Source: Candidatus Tityobacter terrigena (GTDB taxonomy: Bacteria > Vulcanimicrobiota > Vulcanimicrobiia > Vulcanimicrobiales > Vulcanimicrobiaceae). Taken from it: a DNA stretch of 41,311 nt. The position numbers and the translations under genes were made by a program. Positions 8,522 through 15,288 of the stretch are shown here, piece by piece. The number at the start of each line of letters is the position of its first letter. The first letter of the stretch is position 1. A model generated the notes under the pieces. That model was not told the DNA's origin and did not search any database. It saw nothing but the letters and a program-made list of their open reading frames with translations. The stretch covers positions 1,778 to 43,088 of the forward strand of contig PMHO01000050.1 in NCBI GenBank assembly GCA_003156715.1, given 5' to 3'.

Positions 8522-8527
8522 TATAAT
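8522..8527 (+). promoter_or_regulatory. Candidate -10 element upstream of the NarL-type regulator
   Basis: A perfect TATAAT lies in the 282-bp gap between the receiver gene and the LuxR-family gene, about 195 bp before the latter's ATG. No good -35 hexamer sits 16-18 bp upstream, only a TCCTAGGA palindrome. The promoter is therefore tentative. If real, it would give the regulator its own transcript with a long leader. Confidence 0.35.
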
Positions 8528-8722
8528 TCGAGGCAAACCGGCTCGGTCGAGGGTTCGGGCAGGGTTCTGGCGCCTTGTCAACCAAGGTCAAACGACGATC
8601 TGGTCCGCGGGTCGCGGGTCCAAGGTCACGGAGGCCCTGGTCTTTTGGGCTATCTGAGTTCGCCTTTTGACTGGGGGCATTAGAATCAGTCCGTCGGATT
8701 TCGGAGTGGATGTAAAAAAAAG

Positions 8723-9358
8723 ATGATCTCGGTCGGGCTACGCGTCGCAATCATCGAGTCGCAGGTCCTGTTTGCTAAGGCCCTCTGCGGAATTTTTGCG
8801 GACGACTCCGAGTTTACCGTGGTCGGCGATTTTCGCAACCCTGCGGCGGCCTCGTTAGCCGCCGCTAGGCCCGACCTCATCGTGATCGACCTCGATGGTC
8901 AGCCGGTCGACATCGGGCAGACGCTCACCACCTGCACGGAAGCCGTGCCCAACGCGCGCATATGCGTCCTGTCGATGCACCTGTCGCCGGAAATGATGCA
9001 GCGCTGTCTTTCGAGCGGTGCGGAAGCCTACATCGTCAAGGACATCTCGCCGGCCGAGCTCTTGCGGGCCGTCAAGACGGTCGGCGGAGGCCAGTCCTAC
9101 GTCGATCCGCGGGTCGCGGGCGGCCTGCTGCGCCGGCGCAGCATGAATGGCGGAAAACCCGACATCATGGAGCTCTCGACGCGTGAGTCCGAAGTCCTCA
9201 AGCTAATCGCCGAAGGGTTAGCCAACAAACAGATCAGCGCCAGGCTGCACCTCTCGGAAAAGACCGTGAAGAACCACGTTTCGCGCATCTTCTCCAAGCT
9301 CAACATCAGCGCTCGCACCCAGGCAGCCGTTCACGCCATCCGCGCCGGCATCGTTTGA
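8723..9358 (+). CDS. NarL/LuxR-family response regulator, divergent copy
   Basis: 211 residues. The receiver domain has E12 (IIESQ), phospho-acceptor D56 (LIVIDLDGQ), S84 (CVLSMHL) and K106 (AYIVKDISP), so it looks phosphorylatable. The C-terminal LuxR helix-turn-helix reads LSTRESEVLKLIAEGLAN and LSEKTVKNHVSRIFSKL. It aligns along its whole length with the regulator at 1566-2102, sharing PxxARIC/SRICV, KDxSPAxL, DPRxAGxxLRRRS and EKTVKNHVS. A run of eight A residues lies just before the ATG, and GGAG is about 15 bases upstream. It is followed by tRNA-Ala 58 bp downstream, possibly on the same transcript. The cognate kinase is not in the window. Confidence 0.9.
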   Translation: MISVGLRVAIIESQVLFAKALCGIFADDSEFTVVGDFRNPAAASLAAARPDLIVIDLDGQPVDIGQTLTTCTEAVPNARICVLSMHLSPEMMQRCLSSGAEAYIVKDISPAELLRAVKTVGGGQSYVDPRVAGGLLRRRSMNGGKPDIMELSTRESEVLKLIAEGLANKQISARLHLSEKTVKNHVSRIFSKLNISARTQAAVHAIRAGIV

Positions 9359-9416
9359 CCGGCCGTTCGATGCCGAAGGGGACGGCGGGAAGGCTTCGAA
9401 TCGTTCGGGGCGCCGA

Positions 9417-9489
9417 GGGGGCATAGCTCAGCTGGTAGAGCATCACGCTGGCAGCGTGAGGGTCAGGAGTTCGAGTCTCCTTGCCTCCA
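9417..9489 (+). tRNA. tRNA-Ala (anticodon GGC)
   Basis: A 73-nt cloverleaf. The acceptor GGGGGCA pairs with TGCCTCC, including the G3-U70 wobble pair that identifies alanine tRNAs. The D arm is GCTC/GAGC. The anticodon stem is TCACG/CGTGA with loop CTGGCAG (anticodon GGC at 9450-9452). The T arm is AGGAG/CTCCT with loop TTCGAGT. A73 is encoded, CCA is not. Confidence 0.95.
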
Positions 9490-9493
9490 CTTA

Positions 9494-10843
9494 GTGCACC
9501 TTAGCGCGCCGCCGGCCCGTGCCGCGGGGGGCGAGCGGATCGGGATCGTCGGCGGCGGGATGCTCGGGATGACGCTCGCGTTACGCCTCGCCGAACGCGG
9601 CCGGCATGTGACGCTGATCGAGTCGGGAAGCGAGCTTGGCGGGCTCGCAGCGGCCTGGCAGATCGGCGAGGTGCGCTGGGACCGTCATTACCACGTGACG
9701 CTCGCCTCCGACGCGCGCCTGCGCGCTCTGCTCCGCGACCTGGGTCTCGAGTCCGAGATTCGGTGGACCCTGGCGCAGACCGGCTTTTACACCGATGGCC
9801 GCTTCTACTCGATGAACAACCTCGTCGAGTTCTTGCGATTTCCGCCGCTGGGTATCGTCGATAAACTGCGCCTCGGGCTGACGATTGCTTACGCGTCGCG
9901 CATCACCGATCCCGAACGGCTGGAGAGCACCGACGTCGAGAGCTGGCTGCGCCGCCTTTCGGGAAACCGGACGTTCGAGCGCATCTGGCGTCCGTTGCTG
10001 CGAGCCAAGCTTGGCGAGCGGTATCGCGATGCATCGGCGGCGTTCATTTGGGCCATCATCGTTCGGCTCTACGCCGCGCGCCGGGCGGGCCTCGGAGCGG
10101 AGCGCTTCGGATACGTCCCCGGCGGCTACGCACGCATCATCGAACGCTTTGCCGCGCGTCTGGAGAACGCGGGCGTCGACACGCTGCTCGGCACCCGGGT
10201 CGCAAGCGTGCGCCGGCAAGAGGATAGAATCGTCGTAGAGACCACGGCCGGAGAGCAAACCTTCGAGCGCGTCGTGGTCACCGCTAACGCTAGAATCGCA
10301 GCACGTCTGTGCCCGCAACTCGACGACGACGAACGGAGCCGGCTCGACGATAAGGTGTACGGAGGCATCGTGTGCGCATCGCTCGTGCTCGACCGGCCGC
10401 TCGGACCGTTTTACGTGACCAACATCACCGACGAATGGGTGCCCTTCAGCGCGGTGATCGACATGTCGGCCATCGTCGAACGGCGCGAGTTCGGCGGTGC
10501 GGCGCTCGCTTATCTTCCGAAGTACGTCGCTCCCGACGATGCGCTCTTCGCCCTCGATGACGCCTCGATCGAGACAAGCTTTCTCGCCGCGCTCGAGCGC
10601 ATGTATGCGGACTTTTCGCCGGCTCGCGTGCGCGCGTTCCGCGTATCGCGGGTGCGCGAAGTCTTCGCGCTTGCGACCCCCGGCTATTCGAAGCGGCTTC
10701 CGCCGATTGCAACGAGCGTTCCCGGATTGTATCTTGTGACGTCGGCCCACATCGTCAACGCGACTTTGAATGTCAACCAGACGGTCGGGCTCGCCGAGCG
10801 TGCGCTCGAGATCGTCGATGCGCCCGCGCCGGTGCGCCGATGA
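9494..10843 (+). CDS. FAD-dependent oxidoreductase (amine-oxidase/protoporphyrinogen-oxidase-like)
   Basis: 449 residues. A dinucleotide-binding motif IGIVGGGMLGM (about residues 16-26) is followed by the acidic end of beta-2 (LIESGSELGGLAA), as in the amine-oxidase/phytoene-desaturase superfamily. The C-terminal FAD-contacting region reads GLYLVTSAHIVNATLNVNQ. It probably acts on a lipid-linked or sugar substrate, because its stop overlaps the start of a polysaccharide deacetylase gene (ATGA). Related proteins often sit in polysaccharide loci, but the reaction is unknown. The GTG start lies only 4 bases after tRNA-Ala and has no Shine-Dalgarno sequence, so the mRNA may be leaderless or released by tRNA 3' processing. 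A later start would cut into the FAD motif. Confidence 0.82.
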   Translation: MHLSAPPARAAGGERIGIVGGGMLGMTLALRLAERGRHVTLIESGSELGGLAAAWQIGEVRWDRHYHVTLASDARLRALLRDLGLESEIRWTLAQTGFYTDGRFYSMNNLVEFLRFPPLGIVDKLRLGLTIAYASRITDPERLESTDVESWLRRLSGNRTFERIWRPLLRAKLGERYRDASAAFIWAIIVRLYAARRAGLGAERFGYVPGGYARIIERFAARLENAGVDTLLGTRVASVRRQEDRIVVETTAGEQTFERVVVTANARIAARLCPQLDDDERSRLDDKVYGGIVCASLVLDRPLGPFYVTNITDEWVPFSAVIDMSAIVERREFGGAALAYLPKYVAPDDALFALDDASIETSFLAALERMYADFSPARVRAFRVSRVREVFALATPGYSKRLPPIATSVPGLYLVTSAHIVNATLNVNQTVGLAERALEIVDAPAPVRR

Positions 10844-11802
10844 AGCCGATCGCCAGCCTTTCCCTCGACCTCGACAACGAGTGGTCGTACCTCAAAACGC
10901 ACGGCGACCTTGCGTGGCAAACGTTTCCCTCGTATTTGCCGCTCGTCGTGCCGCGCTTCCTCGACTTTCTCGCGCGGCGCGGATTGCGCATCTCGGTCTT
11001 CGTCGTGGGACAGGATGCGGCGTTCGAGCGCAACTACGAGCCGTTGCGCGCGATCGCCGGGGCGGGCCACGAGATCGGCAACCATTCGTTCCACCACGAG
11101 CCGTGGCTGCACACCTATTCGGAAAACGACATCGCCGCCGAGATCGATCGCGCCGCCGAGGCCATCGAAGCGGCGACGGGAGCGCGGCCGCTGGGCTTTC
11201 GGGGCCCCGGCTACAGTCTCTCGCGCGCGACGCTCGACGTCTTGCTTGCGCGAGGCTACCGCTACGATTGCACGACGCTGCCGACTTGCATCGGTCCGCT
11301 CGCGCGCGCCTACTACTTTATGAATGCAAAGCTTAGCCCCGACGAACGCCGCAGGCGCCGGATGCTGTTCGGCTCGATGTCGGAAGGCTTGCGTTCGCTG
11401 CGACCCTACGCATGGGAGCTCGGCGGCGGCAAGCTGACCGAGATGCCGGTGACGACCTTTCCGCTCCTCAAGGTTCCAATCCACTTCAGCTACATTCTGG
11501 CGCTCGCGACGATCTCGCCGGGGCTCGCGCTCGGCTATTTCCGGGCGGCCCTCGGAGCCTGCCGGCTACGCCGCATCGCTCCCTCGCTGCTGCTTCACCC
11601 GCTCGACTTTCTCGACGGCGACGAGGTCGGATCGCTGTCCTTCTTTCCGGCGATGCGGATGGGACATGCTCGAAAGCTCGCGCTCCTCGATCGGGCCTTC
11701 GATGCTTTCCAGGACCTTTTTGAGGTGGTCGGGGTCGGGGAGCACGCTGCGGCAGTCGCCGCCGCAGCGCGTCTGCGCCCGACGGTTCCCCGCTTCGGCT
11801 AA
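10840..11802 (+). CDS. Polysaccharide deacetylase (NodB-like, CE4)
   Basis: 320 residues. Motif 1 is SLDLDNEW, the variant in which the classical TFDDG is replaced, as in the PEP-CTERM/exopolysaccharide type. Motif 2 is HEIGNHSFHHEPW, supplying metal histidines. Motif 3 is GFRGPGYS. The C-terminal 120 residues contain LLLHPLDFLDGDE, likely the last catalytic His region. It has no signal peptide, so it would be cytoplasmic or act on a lipid-linked precursor. It overlaps the oxidoreductase gene by 4 bp, so the two are coupled. Removing N-acetyl groups from the sugar polymer made by the neighbouring operon is a reasonable inference. Confidence 0.88.
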   Translation: MKPIASLSLDLDNEWSYLKTHGDLAWQTFPSYLPLVVPRFLDFLARRGLRISVFVVGQDAAFERNYEPLRAIAGAGHEIGNHSFHHEPWLHTYSENDIAAEIDRAAEAIEAATGARPLGFRGPGYSLSRATLDVLLARGYRYDCTTLPTCIGPLARAYYFMNAKLSPDERRRRRMLFGSMSEGLRSLRPYAWELGGGKLTEMPVTTFPLLKVPIHFSYILALATISPGLALGYFRAALGACRLRRIAPSLLLHPLDFLDGDEVGSLSFFPAMRMGHARKLALLDRAFDAFQDLFEVVGVGEHAAAVAAAARLRPTVPRFG

Positions 11803-11819
11803 TTCTGATAAGCTGGACG

Positions 11820-12187
11820 GGCGGAGTACGCCGGGCAGTCGCGCGCCGTAACGGCGTGAGGAAAGTCCGGGCTTCACAGGGCAGCGTGCAGGATAACGTC
11901 CTGTCGGGGTGACTCGAAGGAAAGTGCCACAGAAACATACCGTCCCGGTACGGTTCGCCGTGCACGGGACAAGGGTGAAATCGTGAGGTAAGAGCTCACG
12001 GAGCGTCGCGGTGACGCGCGCTCGGGTAAACCCCACGCGAAGCAAGATCGCTCGCAAGCCCCTTCGGGGGCGGACGGCCCGCCCGAGGCGAGCAATATCG
12101 CAACGAGCCGCTCGGCGACGAGCGGCCCAGAGAGATGGCTGCCACCGCGCAAGCGGTACAGAATCCGGCTTACAGGCGTACTCCGCG
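11820..12187 (+). ncRNA. rnpB: RNase P RNA, bacterial class A
   Basis: The 5' strand GCGGAGTACGCC (11821-11832) and 3' strand GGCGTACTCCGC (12175-12186) are perfect complements and form helix P1. Inside are the conserved blocks GAGGAAAGTCCGGGC, ACAGAAACATACCG, GGTGAAATCGTGAGGTAAG, AAACCCCACGCGAAGCAAG, and near the 3' end AGAGAGATGGCTGCC and ACAGAATCCGGCTTACAG. Length (about 368 nt) and order match class A. The open frames across it on both strands are not genes. It is the catalytic RNA that matures tRNA 5' ends. No separate promoter was recognised in the 17 bp after the deacetylase gene. Confidence 0.97.
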
Positions 12188-12233
12188 CGCATCTTTGGGA
12201 AAGGTTCTTGGTCGTTTGCCTCGTGCTCAGGTA

Positions 12234-13511
12234 ATGCTGATGTTTATCCTCGGTGCGGCGCTGCGCGTTGCACTGATCGGTGTCAACGGCTACCCGGGCG
12301 ACATCTCGACATTCGAGCGCTGGATGCAGGCGCTGGCGACGGCGGGGCCATCGCTCTTCTATGCGGACCAAGGTCTGATGCGCTATCCGCCCGTCGACTA
12401 CGTGCCCGGTTACCCGCTGATCCTATGGCCCGTGAGCGCACTCTACGTTCACATTTTCGGCCCAATCGTGCCGCTCTCCGGGTTTGCGCTGGCCGCTTTT
12501 GAGAAGCTCCCGGCGATCGTAGCCGACCTCGTGCTGGCCGGGCTCACGTACCGCTTGGCCTTGCGCGTCGTCGCGCCCCGCATGGCCGCGCTCGCGAGCG
12601 CCGCGATCCTCTTCGCCCCGACCTTTTGGCTCGTTTCGGCGGTTTGGGGCCAGGTTGATTCGATCGCCGTGGTGTTCGTCGTTGCCGCCATGTGGTGCAT
12701 GCTGAGCGGGCGATCAACCGCGGCCTGGATCATGCTCGCATGCGCGCTGCTGCTCAAGCCGCAGCCGCTGGCCGTGGCACCCATTTTCCTCATGTGGGAA
12801 CTGCGCCGGCCCCACTGGCTACGACACATTGGGCTGGCTGCGCTCGCTGCCATTGTCATCAGCTATGCCGTCTCGCTCCCCTTCGCGCCCTCGAAGCAGC
12901 CCGGCGCAGTGTTCTCTTGGTTGATCTCGCGCTATCTGTTCGGTTACGAAAAGTATCCGTGGGTCAGCTTCAATGCGTGGAACCTGTATGGGGTCGGCTC
13001 GATGAACGTCTCCGACGCGCGGCACGTGCTCGGGGTTCCCCTGCGCGCTTGGGGTGTGCTGCTAACGGCTGCGCTCGTGTTCGCGATCGCCGCGAGGCTC
13101 TGGCGGGCGCTCGTCGCAACGGCCGCCCCTGTCGCCCGCGAACGCTGGTTTCTGGTTGCATCGACGGCGGCGCTAGCGACCCCGTACATGCTCGCGACGC
13201 GCATGCACGAGCGCTACCTGCTCTTCGCGCTCGCGCCCGCTTCGATCGTCGCCACCTTTGCGCCGGAGCTCTTGGCAATCGTAGCGGCCTTGACGGCGCT
13301 CTTTGCGCTGAACTGCGCGTACGTGCTGTTCGTCCTGCCGACGGGAGCCCATCCCGTGTGGATGCGCCCGCTGCTGCACGTGCCGCCCCTGAGCGAGGTC
13401 GCTCTTTACGTGCTCTTGTTGGCAGTCTTCTTCACCGGGCGCGGCTTTGCGGCAGTGCGTCCGCTTGCTTCTCGCCCGGCGGGAGCCGAAACCCGGGCAG
13501 CGCCGGCCTGA
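12234..13511 (+). CDS. GT-C-type polytopic membrane glycosyltransferase (DUF2029-like)
   Basis: About 425 residues with roughly nine or ten hydrophobic helices. After the first helix comes GYPGDISTFERWM, an acidic loop, then MRYPPVDYVPGYPL. WGQVDSIAVVF lies in the middle and ATRMHERYLLFAL near the C-terminus. YPP, WGQVDS and MHERY are recurrent in polyprenol-phosphate-dependent GT-C mannosyltransferase-like proteins. The frame is open back into rnpB, so the ATG at 12234 is preferred; TTGs at 12195 and 12216 are alternatives. It probably transfers a sugar from a lipid carrier on the outer side of the inner membrane. The acceptor is unknown. Confidence 0.8.
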   Translation: MLMFILGAALRVALIGVNGYPGDISTFERWMQALATAGPSLFYADQGLMRYPPVDYVPGYPLILWPVSALYVHIFGPIVPLSGFALAAFEKLPAIVADLVLAGLTYRLALRVVAPRMAALASAAILFAPTFWLVSAVWGQVDSIAVVFVVAAMWCMLSGRSTAAWIMLACALLLKPQPLAVAPIFLMWELRRPHWLRHIGLAALAAIVISYAVSLPFAPSKQPGAVFSWLISRYLFGYEKYPWVSFNAWNLYGVGSMNVSDARHVLGVPLRAWGVLLTAALVFAIAARLWRALVATAAPVARERWFLVASTAALATPYMLATRMHERYLLFALAPASIVATFAPELLAIVAALTALFALNCAYVLFVLPTGAHPVWMRPLLHVPPLSEVALYVLLLAVFFTGRGFAAVRPLASRPAGAETRAAPA

Positions 13512-13587
13512 CGCCGCGCTGCAACCGCGCAGGCCTTCAGGCGAGTCTTGCGCAATGATCGAGCGGCGTCGAGCCGCGTGTTTTGGC

Positions 13588-14004
13588 GTGAATGAAAGAA
13601 CGGATTTGAGCGCTCACTTCAACCAGGAAATGACCGTCGAGCAGGCCTTCCGCACGCATGCCGGGGCGCGAAGGGTTTTCGCGAAATTTCACCTCGGCGG
13701 TTGCTCTCATTGCGCGATCAGCGAGACGGAGACGATCGCGCAGGTCAGCGAAGGCTACGGAATTCCGCTGCCGATGCTGATGGACGAACTCGAACGCCTC
13801 TTCGCGATGGGCGGCCTCAACGTGGGCGACCACGTGCGGTTGCCGGATGATATCCGCTCGAAGATTCCGCAGCTCGCGAACGTGCCGGAAACCGGCGAAG
13901 TCAAAAGCCACGACTCCGGCGCCTATACCGTCGAGTTCGGCGACGTTCGCCTTCAGGGTCTTGCCGAAGACTTCATCAAGGTCGAGACGACGACTGCCGC
14001 CTGA
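13588..14004 (+). CDS. DUF1858 domain protein with C-terminal beta-barrel-like tail
   Basis: The frame is open from 13447. The conserved domain starts around EMTVEQAFRTHAGARRVF and contains FHLGGCSHC, the two-cysteine motif of DUF1858 proteins. A helical segment follows (VSEGYGIPLPMLMDELERLF). The last 55 residues (GDHVRLPDDI to GLAEDFIKVE) look like a small all-beta domain of SH3/KOW type. The GTG at 13588 is taken as the start. ATG at 13555, TTG at 13603 and ATG at 13630 remain possible because no ribosome-binding site decides. Family function is poorly known; the cysteines may bind metal or a cluster. Downstream, a DUF2203 gene converges on it after only 6 bp. Confidence 0.65.
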   Translation: MNERTDLSAHFNQEMTVEQAFRTHAGARRVFAKFHLGGCSHCAISETETIAQVSEGYGIPLPMLMDELERLFAMGGLNVGDHVRLPDDIRSKIPQLANVPETGEVKSHDSGAYTVEFGDVRLQGLAEDFIKVETTTAA

Positions 14005-14010
14005 GCCGGG

Positions 14011-14400
14011 CTATAGCACCCTGCGATCGACGAACGATTCGTCGACGCCGTGCCAATGAGCGATCGACGGCTCCCCCGCTTTCCAGCACAAGAAAACCGG
14101 CCGCCCTTCACGCAGGGCCGGGAAGTCCAGCAAACCGAGGTCGAGGTCTTTCACGACGCAGCCGTAACCCTCGATCCGGTCGATGATGCCGACGATCTCG
14201 GCCTTGAGCTCGGTGCAACGCCGGGCTTCCGTGCGCCGGTCGGCAGCCAACGCTTTAGCGCGGTTGCCCGCAGTCCGCAGGGCCGGATCGTTTTCGAGCA
14301 GCCGGATCGCAAGCTCTCGTCGCTTGCCCCAGAGCTCCTCGACGAGCGGCGTGACGACCGGGATGAGGGCGTTGACTTTTTCAGGCGAAAACAACTTCAT
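14011..14400 (-). CDS. DUF2203 family protein
   Basis: 129 residues starting at an ATG (14400) with MKLFSPEKVNALIPVVTPL, the standard N-terminus of DUF2203. A helical coiled-coil-prone middle follows, then the family signature DLDLGLLDFPALREGRPVF and LCWKAGEPSIAHWH. The frame is open further upstream, but that part is the shadow of rapZ. It is cytoplasmic, with no known reaction. It lies head to head with rapZ, the start codons separated by only 21 bp, so each promoter must lie inside the other gene or the 21 bp must serve both. Confidence 0.88.
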   Translation of the reverse strand: MKLFSPEKVNALIPVVTPLVEELWGKRRELAIRLLENDPALRTAGNRAKALAADRRTEARRCTELKAEIVGIIDRIEGYGCVVKDLDLGLLDFPALREGRPVFLCWKAGEPSIAHWHGVDESFVDRRVL

Positions 14401-14421
14401 GAGGACACTCTCGGGCGGCTC

Positions 14422-15288
14422 GTGACGGCTTTCTCCCGCTTCGTGGTCGTAGCAGGGCTCTCCGGTGCCGGCAAAAGCCAGGCGATGAAGTCCTTTGAAG
14501 ACCTCGGGTTCTACTGCCTTGACAACCTCCCGCCGGCGATGGCCCTGCGGCTCGTTTCTCTCGCGCACGAGGCCGGAGTCGAGCGCCTGGCGCTGTCGCT
14601 TGACGTACGCACGCACGGACCGTTCGGCGAGGCGGTGGCGGTGCTGGGCGAACTGCAGGCACGGGGCATCGACTTCGAGTTGCTCTACCTCGACGCCGCC
14701 GACGACACCCTGGTACGGCGTTACAGCGAGACGCGCCGGCGCCACCCGCTCGACGGCGTCGGGAAGTTGGCCGACGCGATCGCACGCGAACGAATCGAGT
14801 TGGTTCCGTTGCGCGAGCGCGCCACGCGCGTGTGGGACACCTCAAGCCTGACCCTGGCAAGTCTCAAAGCGCGAATTGCCGCAACCTATGGAAACGACGG
14901 CGCCGCCACGGGCCTCGCGGTGCATATCGTTGCGTTCGGTTACAAGTTCGGCGTACCGCTCGATGCGGATCTGATGTTCGACGTGCGCTTCCTTCCGAAC
15001 CCCAATTACGTACCCGAGCTCAAGATGCTTTCCGGCTGCGACGCAGCCGTCGCGGCGTACATGGAAGCGCTGCCTGCCGCGCAACGGTTTGTCCAGATAC
15101 TTTTTGAGATGATCGACTTTCTGGTGCCGCTCTATCAGGAAGAAGGCAAGTCGCGCTTGACGCTCGCGTTCGGCTGCACCGGCGGCCAGCACCGTTCCGT
15201 CTACATCGCGGAGCGCTTGGCGGCGCACCTGCGATCCAACGCGTCGCTCTCCGTAACGCTCGAGCACCGCGAGCTCGTGCCGCAATGA
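14422..15288 (+). CDS. rapZ: RapZ, RNase adapter / nucleotide-binding protein
   Basis: 288 residues from GTG at 14422, matching the usual family length. The open frame reaches 14050 but lacks family similarity there. Walker A is GLSGAGKS (residues 12-19). The N-terminal P-loop half contains FYCLDNLPP and LLYLDAADDTLVRRY. The C-terminal half carries the RapZ signatures VRFLPNPNYVPEL, KSRLTLAFGCTGGQHRSVY and the closing helix. In E. coli RapZ links amino-sugar metabolism (GlmZ/GlmS) to RNA decay; in other phyla the partner is less clear. It is translationally coupled (ATGA) to yvcK, which also controls cell-wall precursor and carbon metabolism. Confidence 0.95.
   Translation: MTAFSRFVVVAGLSGAGKSQAMKSFEDLGFYCLDNLPPAMALRLVSLAHEAGVERLALSLDVRTHGPFGEAVAVLGELQARGIDFELLYLDAADDTLVRRYSETRRRHPLDGVGKLADAIARERIELVPLRERATRVWDTSSLTLASLKARIAATYGNDGAATGLAVHIVAFGYKFGVPLDADLMFDVRFLPNPNYVPELKMLSGCDAAVAAYMEALPAAQRFVQILFEMIDFLVPLYQEEGKSRLTLAFGCTGGQHRSVYIAERLAAHLRSNASLSVTLEHRELVPQ

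Noticed and set aside
11486..12371. Minus-strand open frames across the deacetylase end and rnpB
   Set aside because: They run through RNase P RNA conserved blocks and show no protein motifs.
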